From assembly GCA_963766005.1 (NCBI GenBank), contig CAVXYG010000001.1, positions 62,001 to 126,000 of the forward strand: a DNA stretch of 64,000 bases, given 5' to 3'. The position numbers and the translations under genes are program-made. The notes under the pieces are model-generated. The model saw only the letters and a program-made list of their open reading frames with translations. It was not told the DNA's origin and did not search any database. This DNA comes from CAVXYG01 sp963766005. Lineage in GTDB: Bacteria; Actinomycetota; Actinomycetes; S36-B12; GCA-2699445. Shown here one piece after another: positions 1-8,002 of the stretch (the stretch's first letter is position 1; the number at the start of each line of letters is the position of its first letter).

Positions 1-1
1 C

Positions 2-708
2 ACTGCCGAGAACGGCCCGGTCCGGGTCACGTCGGCATCCGGTGCGACCATCGAGGCCAAGGCCTGCGTGATCACCGGCGGGATCGGGTCCTTCTCCCCC
101 GCCCCATGCCGGCCGGTGCCGGGTGGGAGGGCAGAGGCCTGGTGTACTTCGTCCCGCGCCTGGAGGAGCACCGGGACCAGGACGTCGTCATCGTCGGGGG
201 CGGGGACTCCGCCTTCGACTGGGCGTACATGTTGCACCCCGTCGCACGAAGCATCCGCATCGTGCACCGCCGGGAGCAGTTCCGCGCGCACGGCGCGATG
301 GTGCAGCAGGTCAAGAACCTCGGGATCACCCTGCACACGCCGTGCGAGGTGACCGCGGTGAACGGCGAGCATCGCATCGCCTCGGTCGATATCACGAGCA
401 AGACCACCGGGGAGACCGACACTGTGCCGGCCGACACGGTGATCGCGGCGCTCGGGTTCATCGCCAACATCGGCCCCATGGCCAGTTGGGGCCTGGAGTT
501 GGACAAGCGACACATCAAGGTGGACACGACGATGGCGACCTCGCTACCGCGGGTCTTCGCCGCTGGGGACATCGCCGTCTATCCGGGCAAGGTCGCCCTC
601 ATCTCGGTGGGTTTCGGCGAGGCTGCCCTGGCCGTCAACAATGCCGCGCCGATCATCGATCCGAACATGGGGATCTTCCCCGGCCACTCCTCCGGAGAGA
701 GCAACTGA
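2..708 (+). pseudogene. Ferredoxin-NADP+ reductase (TrxR-like FNR), 5' partial, apparent frameshift
   Basis: C-terminal part of a thioredoxin-reductase-like ferredoxin/flavodoxin-NADP+ reductase, a cytosolic FAD enzyme exchanging electrons between NADPH and ferredoxin. The NADPH-binding motif GGGDSAFDW (196-222) is followed by VHRREQF, then the FAD-binding AAGDI and the closing GFGEA. No CxxC precedes the NADPH domain, which argues against thioredoxin reductase. The gene enters from outside the window. Positions 2-97 encode the expected strand (…KACVITGGIGSFS) in one frame, and from about 97 on the protein continues in another frame (PRPMPAGAGWEGRG). One C appears to be missing from the C run at 96-100. 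This may be a sequencing error or a real mutation. The stop overlaps the next start (ATGA). Confidence 0.85.
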
Positions 709-1217
709 TGACCTTCCCGCGCGACGCGTTCAGCGACGTCCTCCAGGCGAACGAGGAGTACGCGCAGACCTTCCACAACGAGCAGCTCGGCGGACGGGCC
801 GCCCGGGGCCTGGCGCTGGTCACCTGCATGGACTCGCGGATCGATCCGCTGTCGATGCTCGGGATGCATCCGGGCGACATGAAGATCATCCGCAACGCCG
901 GTGCCCGCGTGACCGACGATGTCCTGCGGACCCTGGTCCTCGCGGTGCACCTGCTGGCGGTGGATCGCATCCTGGTCGTCCCCCACACCAACTGCAAGAT
1001 GGCCTCCGGGGATGACGCAGCCGTGCATCAGGCGCTGTCGGACGCCACCGGACTGGATACCCGGTGGATGGACATCGGCACGACACCGGACCAGATGGGC
1101 GCCTTGCAGCACGGCCTCACGCGGATCCGCACGATGCCGTACATCCCCGAGCGGGTGACGGTGGCCGGCGCCATCTACGACGTCTTCACCGGGCGGCTGG
1201 AGCCGGTGGACGCTTAG
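708..1217 (+). CDS. Beta-class carbonic anhydrase
   Basis: 169-residue beta-carbonic anhydrase that interconverts CO2 and bicarbonate in the cytosol. Zinc ligands are visible in the order expected: CMDSR (C40, with the catalytic D42-R44 dyad) and HTNC (H93, C96). Most relatives read HTDC, so the Asp next to the ligand is Asn here; that residue is not a ligand. The length fits the short actinobacterial type (Rv1284-like). The ATG at 708 overlaps the stop of the FNR gene by four bases, which implies translational coupling and also explains why there is no separate RBS. Confidence 0.93.
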   Translation: MTFPRDAFSDVLQANEEYAQTFHNEQLGGRAARGLALVTCMDSRIDPLSMLGMHPGDMKIIRNAGARVTDDVLRTLVLAVHLLAVDRILVVPHTNCKMASGDDAAVHQALSDATGLDTRWMDIGTTPDQMGALQHGLTRIRTMPYIPERVTVAGAIYDVFTGRLEPVDA

Positions 1218-1406
1218 GCGAACTTCGGCGAGCGGTCGAGGTCGCGGCGACGTCGGCCGCTGCGTTGCGGGCACGCCGTCGCGGGTCGGCGGTTGGCCAC
1301 CCCCCTTCCGGCAGCGCGCCCGAGCATCGGCGACCTCCGCCTCTGGTGGCCTCCCCCGGCGCCGCAGTTGGCTGGCTGTCGTAGGGCATACCGGAAGGAG
1401 GCCGTC
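1218..1406. other. Intergenic region, no gene seen
   Basis: GC-rich spacer between the carbonic anhydrase and the next membrane protein. No conserved motif is recognisable apart from the strong Shine-Dalgarno GGAAGGAGG at 1393-1402 that serves the gene at 1407. Confidence 0.5.
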
Positions 1407-1868
1407 ATGGTCATGCGAAGCGGGAGCCCGGCGACTGGCCGCGGCGGGTTCGCCGTCACCGAGCGGGCGCTCGGCATCATCGGCTCCATCGCTGCGTTCC
1501 TCGGGGCGTTCATCCTGCTCGGATCGGGGAACCAGTCGATCGGCCTCGGCGGCCAAGTGTCCTGGCAAGTTGACCAGATCGCTCCGTGGTGGGGGTATTC
1601 CCTGCTGATCCTGGGTGCGGTGCTGGTCGCCGGCGCCGTGGCGCTCAAGCTGCTCCGGCCGAAGTCGCAGCCGCGCTCCGGCAAGGGCGACGTACTCGCG
1701 CACAGCGCCATCTTCGTGGTGGTCAACGCCTTCCTGTGGGCGCAGGACATCGCGATCGGCGGTGGCCTGGACTACGCCTACTGGATCACCATTCCCTGGG
1801 GCATCGGCTTGGTTGTCCATGCGAGGGCGCAGACCACCGCGAACCGCGAGCCAGCGGGACCGCAGTAG
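1407..1868 (+). CDS. Small integral membrane protein with 2TM-domain-like C-terminus
   Basis: 153 residues. Hydrophobic segments lie near residues 18-38, 58-78 and 95-130; the last pair flanks a short polar loop (AQDIAIGGGLDY) and resembles the bacterial '2TM domain' hairpin. The ATG at 1407 is chosen because GGAAGGAGG sits 4-5 bases upstream; an in-frame extension further 5' has no RBS. It is convergent with parE. No enzymatic motif is visible, so the function is unknown. Confidence 0.75.
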   Translation: MVMRSGSPATGRGGFAVTERALGIIGSIAAFLGAFILLGSGNQSIGLGGQVSWQVDQIAPWWGYSLLILGAVLVAGAVALKLLRPKSQPRSGKGDVLAHSAIFVVVNAFLWAQDIAIGGGLDYAYWITIPWGIGLVVHARAQTTANREPAGPQ

Positions 1869-2042
1869 CCGGGACCCGGAGACCCGCCGGACGCCGGCAC
1901 CGCGCCCGTCGGGGACTGGTGGTGCAACTCCTGCCCGGCCGACCACCGGTCGTCGGGCCGCCACCGAGCTTTCGTCCCAGGCTCATGCAGGTGAGCGGCG
2001 CCCTGGCCGAGTCAGCCGACTGGCCCGGACGAACCGCTGCTC

Positions 2043-4115
2043 TCAGGCGTCGATGCGCGCCCGGTCCAACGTGGCCGCCCCTTCAAAGAGGAACTGCTTG
2101 CGGGGGTCGACGTCCTTGCCCATGAGCAGGTCGAAGACGTCCGAGGCCGCCGAGGCATCATCGACCTGAATCCGCCGCAGCGTGCGGGTGGCCGGGTCCA
2201 TGGTGGTCTCCCGCAGCTGTTTGGCGTCCATCTCGCCGAGGCCCTTGTAGCGCTGGACGGGCTCCTTGATCCGGCGGCCCGTCCGCCGCAGGTCGGCCGT
2301 GACTCGCGCCATCTCCGCGTCGGAGTAGGCGTAGATCACCTCCGCGGGACGCTTCCCCGAACCGACCACCTCGACCCGGTGCAGCGGCGGAACGGCGGCG
2401 AAGACCCGTCCGCCATCGAGCATCGGCCGCATGTGGCGGTGGAACAACGTCAGCAGCAGGCAGCGGATGTGCGCGCCGTCGACGTCGGCGTCGCTCATCA
2501 GGATGATCTTCCCGTACCGGGCGGCGTCGAGATCGAACGTACGCCCCGATCCGGCGCCGACGACCTGGATGATGGCCGAGCACTCCGCGTTCTTGAGCAT
2601 GTCCGCGGTGGAGGCGCGCTGCACGTTGAGGATCTTGCCGCGAATCGGCAGGAGCGCCTGGTACGCCGAGTCGCGCGCCATCTTCGCCGTGCCCAGCGCC
2701 GAGTCGCCCTCCACGATGAACAACTCGCTCCCTGCGGCCTCGCGGGAGCGGCAGTCCACGAGCTTCGCGGGAAGCGCGGAGGACTCCAGCGCGGTCTTGC
2801 GCCGCTGCAGATCACGGGTCGCCCGGGCCTGCACCCGCGCCCGCATCGCTCCGGCCACCTTGTCCAGCGCCGCCCGGGTCGCCTGCTTCTCCCCTCGCGG
2901 CGGCGAGGCGAACCACGCCGTCAGCTCCCTGCCCACCACGTTCCCGACGATCCGCGACGCTGCCGGGGTGCCGAGGACCTCCTTGGTCTGCCCCTCGAAC
3001 TGCGGCTCCGCCAACCGAACCGTCACCACGGCGGTGAGTCCCTCGGTGACGTCGTCCTTGGTCACCGAGTCCTCTGACGACTTCAGCACCTTTCCCTCGC
3101 GCAGCTGGGTGTTCAGCGTCTTGGTCAGCGCCCGGTCGAACCCCGACAGATGCGTGCCGCCCTTCGGTGTGGCGATGATGTTCACGAAGGACCGCACATC
3201 GGTGTCGTAGTGCGTCGCCCATCGCATCGCCACGTCAACCGCCAGCTCGCGCTGCACCTCCTGGTTGCTCATCTGCCCCTTGTCGTCGAGTACCGGCACG
3301 GTCTCGGTGAAGTGGCCCGTCCCGGCCAACCGCAGCACCGGCGTCACGGGCTCGCCGGTCGAGAGGTACTCCACGTAGTCGGTGATGCCGCCGTTGTGCT
3401 GGAACACCTCGTCCACCGGTACTTCCGGGTGCCGGACGTCGACCAGCCGGATGCGCAGCCCCGGCACCAGGAACGTCGTTTGCTGCAGACGGCGGCGGAT
3501 CTCGTCGAGGTGGTACTCGGCATCGGCGGTGAAGACCTGCCGGTCGGCCCACCAGCGCACCCGCGTCCCGGTCCGCCGCGCCGGCACCGACCCGACCGCG
3601 CGCAGTCCCGCCTGCCGAGCGAACGGCGCATCCGGGCCGTCGCCGTCGAACACGCCCGGCACTCCGCGCCGGAAGGAGATCGCGTGCGTCCGCTTCCCCC
3701 GGTCCACCTCCACGTCCAGCCGTGCGCTCAGCGCGTTGACCACCGAGGCGCCCACCCCGTGCAGCCCCCCCGACGCCGCGTAGGAGCCGCCGCCGAATTT
3801 CCCGCCGGCGTGCAGCTTGGTCATCACGACCTCGACCCCGGTCAACCTGGTCTTGGGCTCCTTGTCCACCGGAATTCCGCGGCCGTCGTCGCGCACCTCC
3901 ACCGAACCGTCGGCGAACAACTGCACCTCGATCGCGCCGCAGTGCCCCGCCAGCGCCTCGTCCACCGAGTTGTCCAGGATCTCCCACAGGCAGTGCATCA
4001 ACCCGCGCGAATCCGTGGATCCGATGTACATACCCGGCCGCTTGCGGACCGCATCCAACCCCTCGAGCACCTTCAGGGAGCGCGCCGAGTAGTCCGTCCC
4101 CACCTTGTCCGCCAC
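2043..4115 (-). CDS. parE: DNA topoisomerase IV subunit B (ParE-type GyrB paralogue)
   Basis: 690-residue type II topoisomerase ATPase subunit that would pair with a ParC/GyrA-like subunit to decatenate or relax DNA. Visible in order: the GHKL ATPase fold with EILDNSVDEAL, DDGRGIPVD and GGLHGVGASVVNAL; the transducer domain; the TOPRIM domain with FIVEGDSALG and MSDADVDGAHI; and the C-terminal QRYKGLGEM. The N-terminus (EGLDAVRKRPGMYIGS then TDSRGLMHCLWEI) matches actinobacterial ParE rather than the replication-linked GyrB. The GTG at 4115 has GGAAGGGG just upstream; the 51-residue extension to 4268 is Pro/Ala-rich and lacks an RBS. It is divergent from the DUF7455 gene, an arrangement known next to sigA/hrdB in this phylum. 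Confidence 0.93.
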   Translation of the reverse strand: MADKVGTDYSARSLKVLEGLDAVRKRPGMYIGSTDSRGLMHCLWEILDNSVDEALAGHCGAIEVQLFADGSVEVRDDGRGIPVDKEPKTRLTGVEVVMTKLHAGGKFGGGSYAASGGLHGVGASVVNALSARLDVEVDRGKRTHAISFRRGVPGVFDGDGPDAPFARQAGLRAVGSVPARRTGTRVRWWADRQVFTADAEYHLDEIRRRLQQTTFLVPGLRIRLVDVRHPEVPVDEVFQHNGGITDYVEYLSTGEPVTPVLRLAGTGHFTETVPVLDDKGQMSNQEVQRELAVDVAMRWATHYDTDVRSFVNIIATPKGGTHLSGFDRALTKTLNTQLREGKVLKSSEDSVTKDDVTEGLTAVVTVRLAEPQFEGQTKEVLGTPAASRIVGNVVGRELTAWFASPPRGEKQATRAALDKVAGAMRARVQARATRDLQRRKTALESSALPAKLVDCRSREAAGSELFIVEGDSALGTAKMARDSAYQALLPIRGKILNVQRASTADMLKNAECSAIIQVVGAGSGRTFDLDAARYGKIILMSDADVDGAHIRCLLLTLFHRHMRPMLDGGRVFAAVPPLHRVEVVGSGKRPAEVIYAYSDAEMARVTADLRRTGRRIKEPVQRYKGLGEMDAKQLRETTMDPATRTLRRIQVDDASAASDVFDLLMGKDVDPRKQFLFEGAATLDRARIDA

Positions 4116-4521
4116 GCCGACCCCTTCCGTGTCCGCCTGCAGCGTATCCGCACCGGCGACAGTGGCCGCGGAGTCGGCGCCCCCGCGGGCGCGCCAACCG
4201 GACCGGTCGGGGATCCGTCGCGGCGCGGCGGAGCCCTCGTCCAGCAGTGGGACCGGGTGCTCCAGCACCGCCAGACACGACCGGCGACCCCGCCGGATTC
4301 GGCTCCCCGAGGAGAGCGGGGCGTTGCCCTCTGCGCTGCCGCCGATGGACAGGCCGCGTTCCCTCCTCGGGCCCGCCCACAGACGTCGGCGAGACTCGTC
4401 CCTGCGGCCGTGGTCTGGCGGCTACGCCGGTGGCGAACCTCACGGCGCTTGTGCTTGCCGCCGTACCGCGGTGGTGCGAAGGTGAAGGAGCGAGTTCCAG
4501 CTAGGGGAAGGGAGGACGCCG
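4116..4521. other. Intergenic region between divergent parE and DUF7455 genes
   Basis: About 400 bp of GC-rich DNA that must hold the promoters of both divergent genes. I could not place convincing -35/-10 pairs. Open frames here have the composition of shadows. GGGAAGGGAGG at 4505-4515 is the RBS of the downstream gene. Confidence 0.5.
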
Positions 4522-4728
4522 ATGTCCACCTCGACGATTGACGCTGCGGCCCTCACCGCGGAGGATCGCTGCGACCGTTGCGGAGCACAGGCGCTCGTCC
4601 GCGTCGTCCTCCCTTACGGCGAGCTGCTGTTCTGCGGCCACCACTTCACCAAGCACGCGGAGTCGCTGCGGCCCATGGCGCTGCGGGTCGACGACTTCAC
4701 CAGGAGGCTGGGCGCGTCCGCGGGCTGA
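4522..4728 (+). CDS. DUF7455 small zinc-ribbon-like protein
   Basis: 68-residue protein with a probable metal-binding set, CxxC at residues 17-20 (CDRC) and CGHH at 38-41, separated by a short beta-rich stretch. This matches the small actinobacterial DUF7455 family that sits between the primary sigma factor and parE. A strong RBS (GGGAAGGGAGG) lies 6 bases upstream of the ATG. The function is unknown; a zinc-knuckle role in transcription or translation would be a guess from context. Confidence 0.85.
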   Translation: MSTSTIDAAALTAEDRCDRCGAQALVRVVLPYGELLFCGHHFTKHAESLRPMALRVDDFTRRLGASAG

Positions 4729-4784
4729 CCGCGATGCTCCCCGCGCCCCTGTGTCAGGCTAGGCGTGAGGGAAGGGGACACGCG

Positions 4785-5177
4785 ATGACCGAAGTCCGAG
4801 ACGACCTGGGGCACCTGCTCGTGGCGACCGCAGCCGACATCGACGCCATGCCGTGGCAGCCCATGGGGGACCGCGGCGTGCAGCAGAAGGTGCTGTGGCA
4901 GTCCGGCGACGTCGTGATCGGCCTCGTCCGGGTGGAGACCGGGGCGGTGAAGCCCGAGCACGTCCACCTCGGGGCCCATCACCACATCTGGATCACCCGT
5001 GGCACCTGCGACATGGTCGGACATACCCTCGGCGAGGGCTCCTACGTCTACATCCCTCCCGGTGTCCCGCACGCAGTCGACAATGTGGGCCCGCAGGGAT
5101 GCGAGTTCTTCTATACGTATCGGCCGCTGGAACTGGCCCCCGGCCTCCCCGATGAGGAGCTGGGCAACCCGGTGTAG
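4785..5177 (+). CDS. Cupin-domain protein
   Basis: 130-residue single-domain cupin. The first cupin motif is present as HVHLGAHHHIWI and the second as YIPPGVPHAVDNVG, supplying His residues for a metal site. The substrate cannot be inferred. The ATG at 4785 follows GGGAAGGGG. The next gene begins 5 bp after the stop, so the two may be co-transcribed with the DUF7455 gene upstream. Confidence 0.85.
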   Translation: MTEVRDDLGHLLVATAADIDAMPWQPMGDRGVQQKVLWQSGDVVIGLVRVETGAVKPEHVHLGAHHHIWITRGTCDMVGHTLGEGSYVYIPPGVPHAVDNVGPQGCEFFYTYRPLELAPGLPDEELGNPV

Positions 5178-5182
5178 GAACC

Positions 5183-5896
5183 ATGCCGTCGGACGCACCC
5201 CTGCCGTATCCGCTGGCCGGAGTCGACTCCGGCCAGTCCGGCCAGCCCGGTCCCGAGCCGGACCGGCGACGGCCCGGGCGGTCGTGGTCCGATCGCCCCA
5301 TCGCGCCGATGACCGCGGCCGCCCTGATCCTCGCACTTGCCGGCGTGATCTGGATGGCTCTGCAATGGCGGGCCGATCAGCAGCGCATCCGAGATCTGGC
5401 CCAGCAGCTGGACCAGTCGCGGACGGAGGCCGAGCGCGCGCGGCAGGCGCTGGGGTCCCCGTTCCCCGACTTGCCGGAGCCGCGCCAGTCGGCCAGCGCC
5501 GAGATGGTGGTCGCCTCGGTCGCGGTCGGGCGGTTCCTGCAGATCGACCCAGAAACCGACGACGCCGAGCCCCAGGGGTTCGTCCAGGCGTTCTTCGGCA
5601 TCGGTGTCCGGACCACGGCCTGGCTGGCGCTGCCGGGGCGGACCTCTGCCGGGGGTGTTCTCGCCCGGGTCGATCGGCCGGAGGATCCGCGCCTGATCTG
5701 GGTGAGCCGCCGATCGCCGAGCACGGCCGACCCCTCGGTGCCGTCGCGGGCAAACTGCCTGCAACTCGACGTCGCCGCGCTGCTGCGGGCGGCGGAGGCG
5801 AACCGCACCTTCTCCGAGGGCGCCGACACCGCCCCGCTGCGGAAGTGGGCCGACACCTATCGGTTCGTTCCGCCGGAGATGTGCGGCACCCGGTGA
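5183..5896 (+). CDS. Hypothetical single-pass membrane protein with short coiled coil
   Basis: 237 residues. A Pro/Arg-rich cytoplasmic N-terminus (1-42) is followed by one TM helix (about 43-62, MTAAALILALAGVIWMALQW) and a heptad-like stretch (QQRIRDLAQQLDQSRTEAER) just outside the membrane. The remaining ~150 residues are soluble with one or two Cys (NCLQLD, EMCGTR), perhaps disulfide-bonded on the outer face. No family is recognised. It starts 5 bp after the cupin stop with a weak RBS (TAGGAA). Confidence 0.7.
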   Translation: MPSDAPLPYPLAGVDSGQSGQPGPEPDRRRPGRSWSDRPIAPMTAAALILALAGVIWMALQWRADQQRIRDLAQQLDQSRTEAERARQALGSPFPDLPEPRQSASAEMVVASVAVGRFLQIDPETDDAEPQGFVQAFFGIGVRTTAWLALPGRTSAGGVLARVDRPEDPRLIWVSRRSPSTADPSVPSRANCLQLDVAALLRAAEANRTFSEGADTAPLRKWADTYRFVPPEMCGTR

Positions 5897-6029
5897 GGTT
5901 TCGTTGCGATCGGGGCGATGCAGGCAGCGCGCCGCGCCCAACCCGTCGATGTGTGCGGCCGCGCCCGCCTACTTCCGAACACCGAGCGCAAGCCGACGCT
6001 GCCGAAAGCGGCAGGGTAGATTTGGCCGG

Positions 6030-6869
6030 ATGGAATGGCGCGACGTGCATATGCCTGCGATTCATTGGGCCCCACGCGGCCTGCCCGGCCGGATGCGGGC
6101 GCTGCCCGGCTGGGGCGCCAGGCTCGCGGTGGAGACCCGGTTCGCGCTGGAGGTGGCGGAGTTCGCGGGCACCCTCCGCCACGGCCCGGGCGCCCTGGCC
6201 AGGGGTGCCCCCGCCGGCGACGGGCGCGGAGTACTGCTCATTCCCGGTTTCGGCTTCGGCGACGCGTCAACCCTGCCACTGCAGATCACGCTGCGCGCCG
6301 CCGGATACCGCGTCTTCCTGTCGCAGATCCTGGCCAACATCCGCTGCGCCGACATCACGGTCGCCGACCTCGTACCGCTCGCCGAGCAGGCTGTCGCCGA
6401 GAACGGCGGCGAACCGCTCCTCGTGGTCGGCCACAGCCGGGGCGGCATGATCGCTCGCGGACTCGCGGTCCGCCGACCAGATCTGGTCTCCCGAGTCATC
6501 GCCATGGGTTCGCCGCTGAACTACGAGTTCGCCTTCTACGAGATCCCGGCACCGCTGGTGGGCGTGCTCCAGGCCGTCCAGCACGCCGATCCGCAACGGC
6601 GTCAACTGCGGTGCAGCACGCCGGAGTGCTCCTGCGACTACATGGTCGCAGCGCACCGGCCGTTGCCCCCCGGGATCGACCTGGTCAGCCTCTACTCCAC
6701 CAGCGACGGCATCGTGGACTGGCGCGCCTGCGTCGTGCCAGGCGCGACCAACATCGAAGTCCCCGGATCCCACCTGGGCATGGGGCTGCGGCCGCAGACG
6801 CTGCAGGTGATCCTGCAGGAACTGGCATCGGCCGAGCCGCCCGAGCCGGCGCCGTCCACGACCGCCTAG
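6030..6869 (+). CDS. Alpha/beta-hydrolase, lipase-like
   Basis: 279-residue alpha/beta hydrolase. The nucleophile elbow GHSRGG (S136), an acid in SDGIVDWR and the closing His in GSHLGMG form a probable Ser-Asp-His triad; the oxyanion-side strand reads LLIPGFGFGD. It resembles EstA/triacylglycerol-lipase-like hydrolases. Two Cys pairs (CSTPECSCD) may form disulfides, yet there is no clear signal peptide, so location is unresolved. The ATG at 6030 is chosen because the fold starts soon after; ATG 6048 is an alternative and neither has a strong RBS. The gene is near other lipid-active enzymes. Confidence 0.85.
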   Translation: MEWRDVHMPAIHWAPRGLPGRMRALPGWGARLAVETRFALEVAEFAGTLRHGPGALARGAPAGDGRGVLLIPGFGFGDASTLPLQITLRAAGYRVFLSQILANIRCADITVADLVPLAEQAVAENGGEPLLVVGHSRGGMIARGLAVRRPDLVSRVIAMGSPLNYEFAFYEIPAPLVGVLQAVQHADPQRRQLRCSTPECSCDYMVAAHRPLPPGIDLVSLYSTSDGIVDWRACVVPGATNIEVPGSHLGMGLRPQTLQVILQELASAEPPEPAPSTTA

Positions 6870-7078
6870 TGTCGTGAGCCGTGCCTTCGAGCGCAGTCGC
6901 GTGCGATGGACTCGAGGATCTGCTCGGAGGTCCTGGTCCAGGCGGTAGGGCCGGAGTGCCTCGTCGAAAGTCGCGGTCGCCGCGACGCGCGCGGCGCTGG
7001 GGGCCGGGCTCCCGCGCACCGCGTGGACCCGGACAGACTCCGGCCACACGGGGCGCCGGCATCGTCCAAGATGGGGCC

Positions 7079-8002
7079 ATGACGCGTTTCGCGCTCGTGC
7101 TCGGCGGTGGCGGGTACGCCGGGACCGCCTTCCACGCCGGTGTGCTGACCGCGTTGGCGAGGTCCGGCTGGGATGCAGCCGACGCCGACGTGGTCGTGGG
7201 CACGTCCGCGGGAGCTGCCGCGGCAGCCCTGACCGGGGCGGGGTTCCCGGCGCAGGAGTACGTCTCCCTGATCCTGGAGGAGCCCCTCTCCCCCGCGGCC
7301 CGGGAGGTGATGACCGGTGTCGGCGCCCTGCGCAGTCCGCCGCGGCCGCAGCTGCCGAGGCTGCGCCCAGCCTCCCCGGCGCTCGCGGCGAAGGCCCTAC
7401 GGCCGTCCGCCGGGCTGCCGCTCGGCGTGCTGCTGGCCGCCGCCGCACCAATCGGCACGATCGATGTGGAGTCGGTCAGCCCCGGGTACGGACCGTCCTT
7501 CGTCCAGTGGCCGCAGCGGCCGACATGGATCACGGCTGTGGATCTGGATTCCGGCCAGCGGGCGGTGTTCGGCCGCACTCATCGCGCGAGCCTGGCCGAC
7601 GCGGTCTCGGCCTCGGTCGCGATCCCCGGGTACTTCTCCCCGATCGTCATCGACGGCGTGCCCTACGTCGACGGCGGCGCGTGGTCCACCCACCATGCCG
7701 ACCTGCTCGTCGGCGCCGATGTCGAGGTCGTCGTGATCTCAGCCCCCTCGAGTACGCCCGAACCGGTAGCCGGCGATCCGGCCCACTGGCTGCGGGCGCC
7801 GATTCGGCGTCAACTGCGCCGCGAAGTGGCACTCCTGCGCCGCACGGGAAAGGACGTCGTGGTGATCGAGCCCGATCGTCACCTGCGACGGGTCATCGGC
7901 GTGAACTCCATGTCGCTGCACCGGCGCAAGCCCATCGCGCTGGCGACGCTGGCCCGTGCCGAGCGCGTCATCGGGGAGTCGCCGCTGCGCAAGAGCGGCT
8001 GA
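7079..8002 (+). CDS. Patatin-like phospholipase
   Basis: 307-residue patatin-family serine acyl hydrolase (Ser-Asp dyad). Motifs: oxyanion-hole GGGGYAG at residues 9-15, nucleophile GTSAG at 41-45 (S43) and the DGG box with D198. It likely removes acyl chains from lipids in the cytosol or at the membrane. The ATG at 7079 follows a 200-bp spacer that holds no gene. The stop codon (8000-8002) touches the stop of the convergent giant patatin at 8003, leaving no intergenic DNA. Confidence 0.92.
   Translation: MTRFALVLGGGGYAGTAFHAGVLTALARSGWDAADADVVVGTSAGAAAAALTGAGFPAQEYVSLILEEPLSPAAREVMTGVGALRSPPRPQLPRLRPASPALAAKALRPSAGLPLGVLLAAAAPIGTIDVESVSPGYGPSFVQWPQRPTWITAVDLDSGQRAVFGRTHRASLADAVSASVAIPGYFSPIVIDGVPYVDGGAWSTHHADLLVGADVEVVVISAPSSTPEPVAGDPAHWLRAPIRRQLRREVALLRRTGKDVVVIEPDRHLRRVIGVNSMSLHRRKPIALATLARAERVIGESPLRKSG

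Noticed and set aside
4116..4443. Extending parE upstream to 4268 or beyond.
   Set aside because: The extension is Pro/Ala/Arg-rich and has no RBS; GTG 4115 has a strong one and begins the conserved N-terminus.
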